DNA from: Atrina japonica
Taxonomy: Eukaryota > Mollusca > Bivalvia > Pterioida > Pinnidae
Length of the DNA: 64,000 nucleotides
Direction of reading: 5' to 3'
NCBI GenBank assembly: GCA_030159075.1
Contig: BROG01000520.1
Span: forward strand, 124,001 to 188,000
Shown: positions 11,040 through 22,168 of the stretch, piece by piece
Numbering within the stretch: position 1 is the stretch's first letter
How the letters are laid out: each line of letters starts with the position of its first letter
Made by a program: the position numbers and the translations under genes
The notes under the pieces: generated by a model
Told to the model about the DNA's origin: nothing
Databases searched by the model: none
What the model saw: the letters and a program-made list of their open reading frames with translations, nothing else

Positions 11040-11390
11040 TGATAGAGGAATTTCATACAATGTATATTGGAATTTCAAACTGTTTAAAGTGAAATTTCAC
11101 ACAATAGATAGTGGAATTTCACACATCATAAATTGAATTTCACTGTACATATGCCAGTTGTGAAATTCCATACAACATACAGTGAAAATTTCACAATATA
11201 TAGTGGAATTTCACACAACATATTGTGGATTTCACACAACAGATAGTGGAATTTCACAGAACATACAGTGAAATTACAAACCACATATAGTACAATTCAC
11301 ACTACATTAAGTGGAATTTCACACTACATTAAGTGGAATTTCACACTAAATTAAATGGAATTTCACACCACAGATAGTGGATTTTCAAGG
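11040..11390. repeat. Minisatellite, about 25-bp unit, abutting a SINE head
   Basis: About 14 imperfect copies of agtggaatttcacacaac. On the minus strand the unit reads gtgtgaaattccac. The right-most copy merges with the tRNA-like head at 11,391-11,415, at the distance where its B box would be expected. Spacing is irregular (about 19-29 bp). Confidence 0.93.
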
Positions 11391-11415
11391 TGAATGCCCT
11401 TACCACTGAGTCATA
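11391..11415 (-). mobile_element. SINE tRNA-like head remnant (A-box region)
   Basis: On the minus strand it reads TGACTCAGTGGTAAGGGC followed by attcaccttgaaaatcc, which resembles the A-box half of a tRNA-derived SINE head. The body is not present downstream; the sequence runs straight into the 25-bp array. Confidence 0.5.
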
Positions 11416-12365
11416 ATTTCAGAAAAAACAACCTAGTCATTGATAAATTGTTAATTTGACTGTGAATATTTTGTGCATATACACATGCATATATTTGTGT
11501 GGGCATGTTGATAACTCTTATAAAAACCATATAAAGTCTACCATAGTGTAATTCTGTTACAGAGCTTGGTCATGGATGCTGCCTTTTAATAATGAAATAA
11601 ATAATTCAGTTTACTCTTGTTTGCTGCTTTGAAAATGTAACAAAGAGATGAAACTGTCTGGCACACCCGTTCATATATGTGCATACTTTCATTATTTCCT
11701 CATCATTTACTTCATAAAGCCTTATTTCTGAATTTTCTGTTTGAAGGGCTTCGGAAAATTGATAAATGAAATAATTGTTATCACAACATGTACTTGCATC
11801 TTTACACAAAATATTAACTATTCAATGATTTTTAATAATCTTTGTCTGATAATGAAGAAAACTTCAAATAGTCATGTAGACATGTATATGCATATTATAT
11901 TATTTGTATTTGTAAAGACTGTACTGGCACATGTTGCATTAGTCTTTTCTTAATGCATCGTATATTTAATACAAAACAAATTTTCAGTGATTTTGTTTTT
12001 TACACTGGAGATAAAATAAAATCCAAAGGCATATTTTCTTGGTCTGCATGTCTGTCTGTCTACTTGTCCATCGGATTGTTTGTAACAAGTATTCATTCAT
12101 GAAATAACTTTCCGACCAAATTCTGTAAGTTGCTTGTATTCATTGAGATCTTACATGTAAATGATACACACAATCTTGTTTTTCTTTGTTATTTGTTGTT
12201 TTGGGGTTTTTTGGGGAGGGGATGCATTGGTTTATATCACGATAATTTTTGCATTATTTACTAGTTCATAATTATAGATAACCTTATATTTTTTGGGGGG
12301 CAGGAGGGAGGAGTTGGATGGAGTTCCTGTATCTCTGTCATTCGAGAATTGTATTTAGATTACAA
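11416..12365. other. Unassigned stretch
   Basis: It holds no array or recognised transposon. A 67-codon minus-strand frame (11,606-11,809) has fairly balanced amino-acid use but no domain I recognise and no compelling splice context. G-rich runs (ggggaggggatg near 12,214 and ggggggcaggagggaggag near 12,295) stand out in the AT-rich background. Confidence 0.45.
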
Positions 12366-12500
12366 TGCCTCTTACCTCTAATCAGTGAGGGTTTGGTTCG
12401 TCTTCTGAACCAAGGTAACATTTTACTTGTGTGAAGAATTGTGGTCAATTACACTGAAACATTAGTATCACTCATCCACCATTAACACCCGCTGCCGATT
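12366..12500 (+). mobile_element. SINE family 2 fragment
   Basis: It contains cctcttacctctaatcagtg followed by agggtttggttcg (B-box-like), matching the beginning of the copies near 4.95 and 33.72 kb. The remainder is diverged. Confidence 0.5.
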
Positions 12501-12977
12501 TAAGGCTGAAAGATTGTTATGTATTATCGAGATAAAAAGTCCAATAAAAATAGACAAAGCATCAGTGATTATTTGGGTTGTAGATTTATTTTGTGCAAAC
12601 TGCAGTTGTAATATTTCTACAAAGTGTCATTCTCTAAATGAAGGTCTAAACAAATGACTCATGGTCTGGAAAGAAGATTGAATTTCAGATGATGAGAGAG
12701 TAAAAAATGAAGATTATTATATCAGGTAAATAAAAATGTAATTAAGGAAATGGTCACCAGAGACAACATTGATGTCTTGAGTGTAAAGTTCACACTGCAA
12801 ATGTGTCAATGTTCTTCAAGGATCACGCTTTACAAATTACAGACTTTTCTACCTAATCAGCTTCGAAAGCATAATGATGATAAAATGTCGCCATAAGTCA
12901 GATGATCACCATAAAAGTAAATATATGTCTGATAGTCAACATACAGTAGAGAAATATGAATGTATAGAGATGTAAGA
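12501..12977. other. Unassigned stretch before the 30-bp array
   Basis: No coding or repeat structure recognised. Confidence 0.45.
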
Positions 12978-15180
12978 GGTTGACCATTGTGTCAATTCTT
13001 GTATAGAGATTGACCATTGTGTTTATCCCTTTATAGAAGTTGACCATTGTGTTTATCCCTATATAGAGGTTGACCATTGTGTTTATCCCTGTATAGAGGT
13101 TGACTATTGTGTTTATCCCTGTATAGAGGTTGAACCACAGGGATAGAGGTTGACTATTGTGTTTATCCCTGTATAGAGGTTGGCCATTGTGTTTTTCCCT
13201 GTATAGAGGTTGACTATTGTGTTTATCTCTGTATAGAGGTTAAATTGCAGGGATAGAGGTTGACTATTGTGTTTATCCCTGTATAGAGGTTGACCATTGT
13301 GTTTTTCCCTGTATAGAGGTTGACTATTGTGTTTATCCATGTATAGAGGTTAAATCACAGGGATAGAGGTTGACTATTGTGTTTATCCCTGTATAGAGGT
13401 TGACCATTGTGTTTATCCCTGTATAGAGGTTGACCATTGTGTTTATCCCTGTATAGAGGTTTATGTTTCATCCCTGTATAGAGGTTGAACCACAGGGATA
13501 GAGGTTGACTATTGTGTTTATCCCTGTATAGAGGTTGACCATTGTGTTTATCCCTGTATAGAGGTTGACCATTGTGTTTATCCCTGTATAGAGGTTGACT
13601 ATTATGTTTATCCCTGTATAGAGGTTGAACCACAGGGATAGAGGTTGACTATTGTGTTTATCCCTGTATAGAGGTTGACTATTGTGTTTATCCCTGTATA
13701 GAGGTTGACTATTGTGTTTATCCCTGTATAGAGGTTGACCATTGTGTTTATCCCTGTATAGAGGTTGACTATTATGTTTATCCCTGTATAGAGGTTGAAC
13801 CACAGGGATAGAGGTTGACTATTGTGTTTATCCCTGTATAGAGGTTGACTATTGTTTTTATCCTTGTATAGAGGTTGACCATTGTGTTTATCCCTGTATA
13901 GAGGTTAAATCACAGGATAGAGGTTGACCATTGTGTTTATCCCTGTATAGAGGTTGACCATTGTGTTTTTCCCTATATAGAAGTTGAGCATTGTGTTTAT
14001 CCCTATAGAGGTTGACCATTGTGTTTATCCCTGTATAGAGGTTGATCATTGTGTTTATCCCTGTATAGAGGTTGACTATTATGTTTATCCCTGTATAGAG
14101 GTTGAACCACAGGGATAGAGGTTGACTATTGTGTTTACCCCATATAGAGTTTGACCATTGTGTTTATCCCTGTATAGAGGTTGACTATTGTGTTTATCCC
14201 TGTATAGAGGTTGACCATTGTGTTTATCCCTGTATAGAGGTTGACTATTATGTTTATCCCTGTATAGAGGTTGAACCACAGGGATAGAGGTTGACTATTG
14301 TGTTTATCTCTGTATAGAGGTTGACTATTGTGTTTATCTCTGTATAGAGGTTGACCATTGTGTTTATCCCTGTATAGAGGTTAAATCACAGGGATAGAGG
14401 TTGACCATTGTGTTTATCCCTGTATAGAGGTTGACCATTTTTTTTCCCTATATAGAAGTTGAGCATTGTGTTTATCCCTGTATAGAGGTTGACTATTGTG
14501 TTTATCTCTGTATAGAGGTTAAACCACAGGGATAGAGGTTGACCATTGTGTTTATCCCTGTATAGAGGTTGACCATTGTGTTTTTCCCTGTATAGAGGTT
14601 GACTATTGTGTTTATCCCTGTATAGAGGTTAAACCACAGGGATAGAGGTTGACCATTGTGTTTATCCCTGTATAGAGGTTGACCATTTTGTTTTTCCCTG
14701 TATAGAGGTTGACCATTGTGTTTATCCCTGTATAGAGGTTGACTATTGTGTTTATCCCTGTATAGAGGTTGACCATTGTGTTTATCCCTGTATAGAGGTT
14801 GACTATTGTGTTTATCCCTGTATAGAGGTTGGCCATTGTGTTTTTCCCTGTATAGAGGTTGACCATTGTATTTATCTTGTAAAGAGTTTGATCATCATAT
14901 CTATCCCTGTTCAGAGGTTGACCATTGTATCTACCCCTGTACAGAGGTTGACCATCATATCTGTTCTTGTATAGAGGTTGACCATCATGTCTATCCCTGT
15001 ATAAAGGCTGCCCAGCATGTCTATTCTTATATATAGGTTGGACATTGTATCTATTGCTGTACAGAGGTTGACCATCATGTCTGTCCATTTATAAAATAGG
15101 TTGACCATCATATCTATCTTGTATAGAGGCTTACCATCATGTCTATCCTTTTATAGAGGCTTACCATCATGTCTACCTTT
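12978..15180. repeat. Minisatellite, 30-bp unit
   Basis: About 73 copies of a 30-bp unit that begins GAGGTTGACTATTGTG and ends CCCTGTATA. A shortened variant carrying gaaccacagggata interrupts the series about every five to eight copies, creating a loose higher-order pattern. Because 30 is divisible by 3, the minus strand shows long frames with a ten-residue repeat (QPLYRDKHNS); frame-breaking variants and lack of conserved flanks argue against translation. Confidence 0.97.
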
Positions 15181-16195
15181 GTACAGAATTTGACCATTGT
15201 GTCAGTCCCTGCATAGAGGTTGACTTATCATGTCTACCTTTGTACAGAATTTGACCATTGTGTCAGTTCCTGCATAGAGGTTGACTTATCATGTCTACCT
15301 TTGTACAGAATTTGACCATTGTGTCAGTCCCTGCATAGACGTTGACTTATCATGTTTACCTTAGTACAGAATTTGACCATTGTGTCAATAGAGGCTTACC
15401 ATCATGTCTACCTTTGTACAGAATTCGACCATTGTGTCAATCCCTGCATAGAGGTTGACTTATCATGTCTACCTTTGTACAGAATTTGACCATTGTGTCA
15501 GTCCCTGCATAGACGTTGACTTATCATGTCTACCTTTGTACAGAATTTGACCATTGTGTCAGTCCCTGCATAGACGTTGACTTATCATGTTTACCTTAGT
15601 ACAGAATTTGACCATTGTGTCAATAGAGGCTTACCATCATGTCTACCTTTGTACAGAATTCAACCATTGTGTCAATCCCTGCATAGAGGTTGACTTATCA
15701 TGTCTACCTTTGTACAGAATTTGACCATTGTGTCAGTCCCTGCATAGACGTTGACTTATCATGTCTACCTTTGTACAGAATTTGACCATTGTGTCAGTCC
15801 CTGCATAGAGGTTGACTTATCATGTCTACCTTTGTACAGAATTTGACCATTGTGTCAGTCCCTGCATAGAGGTTGACTTATCATGTCTTCCTTAGTACAG
15901 AATTTGACCATTGTGTCTATCCCTGTATAGAGGTTGACTTATCATGTCTACCTTAGTACAGAATTTGAACATTGTGTCTATCCCTGTGTAGAGGTTGACT
16001 TATCATGTCTACCTTAGTACAGAATTTGACCATCATGTCTATCCCTGTACAGAGGTTGACTTATCATGTCTACCTTTGTACAGAATTTGACCATTGTGTC
16101 TATCCCTGCATAGAGGTTGACTTATCATGTCTACCTTTGTACAGAATTTGACCGTCATGTCTATCCCTGTATAGAGGTTACCTTATCATGTCTAT
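15181..16195. repeat. Derived 61-bp dimeric minisatellite
   Basis: About 17 copies of a composite unit made of two diverged 30/31-bp monomers, one with gaatttgaccattgtgtcag and one with gaggttgacttatcatgtc. It is continuous with the 30-bp array. A segment with tgtgtcaatagaggc at 15,381 recurs at 15,616, showing a further 235-bp duplication. Confidence 0.96.
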
Positions 16196-16204
16196 AGTTT
16201 GTAC

Positions 16205-16250
16205 AAAATCAGCTTAGGTTCTGGAAGATCTCAAACTCACTTGATTAGAA
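16205..16250 (-). mobile_element. SINE family 2 fragment at array edge
   Basis: On the minus strand it reads gagtttgagatcttccagaa followed by cctaagctgattttgtac, like the copy at 4.95 kb. It joins the last 61-bp unit without a spacer. Confidence 0.5.
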
Positions 16251-16310
16251 GGAAAATTTCTTAAGAACATGACAAAGGTGATTTACAGATAATATGAAAG
16301 TGCATAAAAA

Positions 16311-16390
16311 TGATAATCACTCCTGAAAAACAATGGAATTTTCTATAAAGCAATGACTCAGACCGGTCCAAATGATGTAATGAAGTAATA
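16311..16390 (-). mobile_element. MITE family A, short form, damaged copy
   Basis: It contains cctgaaaaacaatggaattt and gactcagaccggtccaaatg, the minus-strand order of short family A copies. The terminal TTAA motifs are lost. Confidence 0.55.
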
Positions 16391-17094
16391 GCATGCACAT
16401 GTGTAAAAAAACAGGGACTAGAAAAGGTTATAGAGAAGGGGATATAACTAAGTCTATCAAGAATGTAATACAGATAGTGAAAATAAAATGCACAAAGGAG
16501 ACTGGGAGTGGAACAAGATTCTAAATTTTACGTAATTTTGTATTTATTTATATCTTCTCTTGGGGAAACACAGTTTAGATATAAATATTTTAATTGTAAA
16601 TGGAATAAATTTTGTAATGCTTCTAAATCTGTTATCTTCCAAAATCAACAATAAAGCTTCTCTGTATATTGTTTATGAGTTATGGCTGATATGGCATACT
16701 TTCACTTAAAATGGTCACATCTTTTTGCAATATCACTTTTTTAGACAGGGAATTGCCATTGTCTCAGATTTCTTGTAGCTAATTATTCTGTTATAGAATG
16801 TTATTTTTAGAAATCAGATTTAAAAAAAAAAAATTTCATGAAAATTGGTTTTCATCCAGAGCAGATGTTTCTTGTATCACACTTGTGGCTCTGCACTACA
16901 TAAATATTATAATGATCAGAGAATCTGTGTAGTACGTTCAGTTCCAGAAAAATAAATCTTATGAATGTTAGAGAAACAATAGATAAACTATAACTTCCGT
17001 TATGATACACCTGTATGCAACAATAACAATAAAACATATATAAAAACTCCATGACACCTGATCCAACCTCTGTATTTTCAGAGGTCGGATTCGA
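16391..17094. other. Unassigned AT-rich stretch
   Basis: No recognised feature. A 66-codon minus-strand frame (16,852-17,052) shows no domain. Confidence 0.45.
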
Positions 17095-17345
17095 TTTTGA
17101 TCTTTATTTAAAGCCACACTCAACAATTTTTCAGTTATATGGTGGCCACCCAGTTTTTAATGGTGGAGGAGAGAACATGGTTACAATGTACCAAGGAAGA
17201 AACTGCCAGCCTTCTGCATGTAAACTGGCAAACTTTCTCACAAAAATCAAGTTAGGTTTCAACTTGGCTTGAACCTGCGATGAGAGACTTCATGGTTCAA
17301 AGCATGATGCTGTAACCACTCAACCAAGGAAAATCTTCAGACATC
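17095..17345 (-). mobile_element. SINE family 2, near full length
   Basis: The minus strand opens with TTGGTTGAGTGGTTACAGC (A-box-like) and a B-box-like gcaggttcaagcc, then gagaaagtttgccagtttac, ctcctccaccattaaaaact and the end ctgaaaaattgttgagtgtg. This is the clearest family 2 reference copy in the window. Confidence 0.8.
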
Positions 17346-17407
17346 TGTGTTTGGATAATGATCACCAGATATTTATATTGTATCCTGGACATCCTGAAGA
17401 TTGATAG

Positions 17408-17740
17408 ACCAAACTGCAGTGGTCTAGTTTTAGAGAGTTTTATTCACAAGCAGAAGGTCCCTGGTTCAATTCCCAGACTGGATCATACCAAAGACTTTAA
17501 AATGGTAATGTCTGTTCCTTTGCCGAGCGCTCGGCATACAAAGTGAAAGTGACAAGTCTTTCGGAAGAGACTGAAAACAGAGGTCACATGTCTCAAAAGG
17601 CATGGCACGTAAAAGAACCCTCGCTGCATTGGTGTCAGTCCATAGCATGGGCCAAACAAAATATGTACAACTTCAGCTACAGCTGGTGACCCCTATAAAT
17701 AAGTGAAAAATTCTTAATGGGATTTAAAACAAAAAAAATG
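17408..17740 (+). mobile_element. SINE family 1, full length, tRNA-derived
   Basis: The head contains a degraded A box (cagtggtctagttttagag, 17,417 on) and a B box ggttcaattcc (17,463-17,473) that differs from the pol III consensus at one position. The body includes ccgagcgctcggcatacaaa, cacgtaaaagaaccctcgct and gcattggtgtcagtccatag. The 3' end is gtgaaaaattcttaatggg with an A-rich tail. Length is about 330 bp, typical of SINEs. Confidence 0.85.
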
Positions 17741-17804
17741 AAGATTAAAACTTTGGTGTTTGTGATTTTGACATTTTCAAATATTCATGATAAGTGACAA
17801 ATTT

Positions 17805-17890
17805 TTGTTTGGATGTAAAACAACCTCAAGACAACCTCACTGCACTGATATCAGTCCACAACATAAGTCAAAACTCCTGGCACTTCACAA
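17805..17890 (+). mobile_element. SINE family 1 fragment
   Basis: The phrases aacctcactgcactgatatc and agtccacaacataagtcaaa match the cgctgcattggtgtcagtcc region of the full-length copy just upstream. Confidence 0.5.
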
Positions 17891-17907
17891 TAGCAGATGA
17901 TGACTAC

Positions 17908-17998
17908 ATTATCTCATTCACCCCTAAAGACACATTTGGACTGGACTATGTCATTGATTTACAGAAGATTCCATTGTTTTTCAGGGTTAATGAGTTAA
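17908..17998 (+). mobile_element. MITE family A, short form, copy 4
   Basis: Left end tctcattcacccctaaagac, right end tcagggttaatgagttaa. With about 90 bp and few apparent changes it is the best short-form reference in the window. Confidence 0.8.
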
Positions 17999-18867
17999 AT
18001 GACCTTTTTCACTTAACTAAGGTCCTACAGCAAAGCAATACATTTCCTCAAAACATTTGACAGCATTGTGACAGTGAATGATATCGCATTGTGGGGAATT
18101 TCATTATTGGAAAGTGTCTAGTAAAAAATTATTTGTTTAACATAATTTGAAAAAAGGATCACAGCAAGCTCGGTGCAAAGTAGTTACAAATTAAAGTTTG
18201 TGATAAGACTTTGTAAAGATTCATTTAAAGAAAAAAGAAATTGATCACAAATGTTAATTACTAATGCTACAAGACCATCTGGAATACAATAATAAGTAAA
18301 GATGTGATTAAGAAATACACATTTGTATGTTTTCAGTAGCACTGAAATTACAACAGAGAAATTAGTGACAGCACGTACTTCTTCTGTTTTTATAAAGAAG
18401 AATGACATTTAATCTTTTCAAGATGTCAAAAAACTGATATAATATCAATAATGTTGATTTCAATAAAGAATAAAGATCTCTCGGGATCAGAGTGTCAAAT
18501 GAGTGCATTATTTCAAAATTTGCAATTTACAATCAAGGACTCTTGTTATGTTTTTACATATTTAAGTTTCCAAAGAAAGTCAATTGACAATTATAATGGA
18601 GTTGATGATGTAGAATTTTTTAGTATAATACTTCAATCTTGAAGGTGATTTTTCATAGAAACTAATTCAATTTTATTCATTATTTTTGTATCATTGAATG
18701 CATCTGTTAACTGGGAAAATATCATTCATTACATTGTTTTAAAAATTGTATCCCTAATTAAGACGCATTGTGAGTAAAAAGGGCCATATCAGGTTAGAGA
18801 AATTTAAAAATCTTTATATAAAAGTAAATACAGAAAAATATTGATATATTAGCCTCTTAGTTATCTA
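17999..18867. other. Unassigned AT-rich stretch
   Basis: Short frames at 18,184-18,408 (minus) and 18,451-18,642 (plus) lack recognisable motifs. No repeats seen. Confidence 0.45.
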
Positions 18868-19016
18868 TACAGTAGAACATGTGTTGACAAACCACTCATA
18901 AGAAAAACCACCTTTGTTTAAGACCACTTTTTGAAAACAATTAAGGTAATTAATTCTATAAATAGAAGCTATTTTGAAAATCACATTTCAGTGGCAATAA
19001 GAATGGTTTGTAACCT
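18868..19016 (+). mobile_element. MITE family B, right end replaced by an array
   Basis: The left end TACAGTAGAACATGTGTTGA and interior accacctttgtttaagacc follow family B. The right end should close in a caggttccactgta-like motif but instead reads gtttgtaacctgtcagaggg and passes into the 62-bp array. Confidence 0.65.
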
Positions 19017-20640
19017 GTCAGAGGGTATGGTATGACCAGTGACACTAAGGCTGCAAGAGAACTAGTGTCACTCAGTCTGTCAGAGGGTATGGTATGACCA
19101 GTGACACTAAGACTGTCAAAAAACTAGTGTCACTCAGTCTGTTGGAGGGTATGGTATGACCAGTGACATTATGGCTGCATGAGAACTAACGTCACTCAGT
19201 CTGTCAGAGGGTATGGTATGACCAGTGACACTAAGACTACAAGAGAACTAGCGTCACTCAGTCTGTCAAAGAGTATGGTATGATCAGTGACACTAAGGCT
19301 ACAAGAAACTAGTGTCACTCAGTCTGTCAGAGGGTATGGTATGACCAGTGACACTAAAGCTACAAGAGAACTAGTGTCACTCAGTCTGTCAGAGGGTATG
19401 GTATGACCAGTGACACTAAAGCTACAAGAGAACTAGTGTCACTCAGTCTGTCAGAGGGTATGGTATGACCAGTGACACTAAAGCTACAAGAGAACTAGTG
19501 TCACTCAGTCTGTCAGAGGGTATGGTATGACCAGTGACATTATGGCTGCATGAGAACTAGTGTCACTCAGTCTGTCAGAGGGTATGGTATGACCAGTGAC
19601 ACTAAGGCTGTCAAAAAAACTAGTGTCATTCAGTCTGTTGGAGGGTATGGTATGACCAGTGACATTATGGCTGCAAGAGAACTAGTGTCATTCAGTCTGT
19701 CAGAGGGTATGGTATGACCAGTGACACTAAGGCTACAAGAGATCTAGTGTCACTAAGGCTGTAAGAGGGTATGGTATGACCAGTGACATTATGGCTGCAA
19801 GAGAACTAGTGTCACTTATGCTGTCAGAGGGTATGGTGTGACCAGTGACACTAGGGCTGCATGAGAACTAGTGTCACTTAGGCTGCAGAGGGTATGGTTT
19901 GACCAGTGACACTAAGGCTGCAAGAGAACTAGTGTCACTCAGGCTGTCAAAGGGTATGGTATGACCAGTGACACTGAGGCTGTCAAAGAACTAGTGTCAC
20001 TAAGGCTGTCAGAGGGTATGGTATAACCAGTGACACTAAGGCTGCCAGAGAGCTAGTGTCACTCAGGCTACTGGAGGATTTTGGTATGACCAGTGACACT
20101 AAGGCTGTTAGATAACTAGTGTTATTTAGGCTGTCAGAGGATATGGTTTGATCAATGACACCAAGGTGTCAGAGGATGTGGTATGACCAGTGACACTCAG
20201 GCTGTCAGGATATTTTATGACCAATAACACTAAGGCTATTAGAGAACTAGTGTCACTCAGGCTGTCATAGGATATGATATGACTAGTGACACTAAGTCTG
20301 CCAGATGACTAGTGTCACCTAGACTGTCAGATGATATGGTCTGACCACTGTCACCAGTCTCTCATAGGATATGGTATGACCAGTGACACTGAGGCTGTCA
20401 GAGGATATGGTATCACCAGTGTATGTGATTTGACCAATGTCACTCAGGCTGTCAGAGAATATGGTATCACCAGTGACACTAAATCTGTCAGAGATCAAGT
20501 GTCACTCAGACCCTTAGAGAATATGCTATGACCAGTGTCACCAAGGCTGTCAGAGGACTTAGTGTCACTCAGGCTGTCAAAGGACTAGAGTCACTCAGTC
20601 TGTTGGAGGACTAGTGTCACTCCTTCTGTCAGAGGATATG
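19017..20640. repeat. Minisatellite, 62-bp unit with an inverted repeat in each copy
   Basis: About 26 copies at 62 bp, degrading to the right. The unit contains ctagtgtcactcagtctgtc, then gagggtatggtatgacc, then agtgacactaaggct. TAGTGTCACT and AGTGACACTA are exact inverted repeats, so most copies could fold into a 10-bp stem with a loop of about 27 bases. Copies between 19,300 and 19,560 are nearly identical. Confidence 0.96.
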
Positions 20641-20898
20641 GTGTAGTTTAAATTTTGTATTGTTTAATTCATCAAGTAAAAGCCAAATGTAATCCAAAAT
20701 TAAATTTTTACCCAGTACCCCAAAATTGGTGAAAGATCACTATTAATCATATTGATTATATTAATTAAGTAAATGGTATCAATATATCATCATCTAATAG
20801 AGATAATTGTGGGGAAACTTTTAAAATCATCATTTTGAGATTGAGCCTTATTTAATACCCTGAATAACTTAAGAAAGATATTACAACGGATGGTATTA

Positions 20899-21815
20899 TT
20901 ATGTCCCTCAAGTATAGTGGGGGGACATTATGTGTTTACTCCGTTTCTTCTTATTATTATTATTCTCATTATTCTTCCCTCTTAATCCTTGCCAAACTTC
21001 ACAGGGATATTACTGAGGATGAAATGTAGTGTACCTCACCTTTCATTTTCTGAGAAAATTCACATGACCAAATGGTGGCTCCTGAGGGTCACTTGTAGTG
21101 AACCTGACTACCCATTTTACGATTAAAAGTCACATGACCAAATTGTGGCTTCTTATTGGTCAAGCTTTTAAACGTAAATATCTTAAGAACCGCTTGAATG
21201 ATCCTTACCACACTTCACATGGATATTACAGAGGGTCAGTTGAAGTGTATCTGACTGTCTGTTTTCTGAAAATCCAAGGCTTCTGATTGGTTGAAACTTC
21301 AAAATTGTCTGATTTTGATGAAATTTCGACTTTATAGGAATGAAAGGATTGGGATTTCAATTGTATGGGTTTCGTTGCCGTCTATGGCAAACTGAGGCTT
21401 CTGATTGGTTTGAAATTTCAAAATTGTCTGATTTTGATGAATTTTGGAATTTATAGGTATCAAGGGATTGCAAAGGTATCATGGTTGTCTATGGCGAACC
21501 AAGGCTTCTGATTGGTCTAAATTTCAAAAGTGTCTGATTTTGATGAAATTTGGAATTTATAGGTATCAAGGGATTACAATTTTAATGGCATTGGTTTTGT
21601 TGTCAAACTGGGCCTTCTGATTGGTCAAAATGTCAACATTGTCTGAGTTTGATGAAATTTGAAATTTACTGGTATTGTGATTGCATTTTCAGCCTTATGT
21701 CTTTTATTCCTCAAAACCTGTAAAGAACTGTTACAGTTTTGTATGTAATAAATGCTGGTTGATATCAACACGACTTGTTTCAATATTTGGGGGACATCAT
21801 GTAACAGAACCCTGT
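20899..21815. mobile_element. Hairpin-headed dispersed element containing a four-copy tandem block
   Basis: It opens with the imperfect hairpin ATGTCCCTC...GGGGGACAT (20,901-20,928) and the related word gggggacatcatgtaacag appears near its right end (about 21,790). Two degenerate units with aaacttcacagggatattac or cacttcacatggatattaca lie near 21,000 and 21,210, each followed by cacatgacca or a related phrase. The class is unknown and no protein is encoded. Confidence 0.55.
21278..21690. repeat. Four-copy tandem repeat, about 106-118 bp
   Basis: Copies start near 21,278, 21,396, 21,502 and 21,611, each with ggcttctgattggt, gtctgattttgatgaaattt and tttataggtatcaaggg or variants. Divergence is moderate. 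Confidence 0.9.
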
Positions 21816-22168
21816 TACAATTAGCCCATGTTGTTTATAAAAACACTCACTGTAGATTGCAGAAACTGGCATTTATTAATCCCAGGTGGCACTGTTGTTG
21901 TAGGATGTGATATTTATATGCCGTATATCGTTCTGACAGTTTGTGTTAATTAAAATTCACCTTCATGGCAATCTGTCTCTTTTTTTTTAACATTGTATCA
22001 TCGATGAAATAAAACACAAAAATTGAAATATAAAGTTACATAACATGTGAGATAGTTTGTGATATTAATGTCTTATGTATGGCCTATACTGAATTCTGGT
22101 GGTCACATATTCAATCAAAGATTAAATTCTGACCTAACAAAACTCCATAGAATCCTATTCATAATTTT
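21816..22168. other. Unassigned AT-rich stretch
   Basis: No recognised feature. Confidence 0.45.

Noticed and set aside
13113..15088. Minus-strand frames with a QPLYRDKHNS-type repeat
   Set aside because: It is an artefact of the 30-bp period, interrupted by frame-changing variant units.
17408..17475. A functional tRNA gene
   Set aside because: A and B boxes are present, but the region does not fold into a full cloverleaf by eye and continues into a SINE body.
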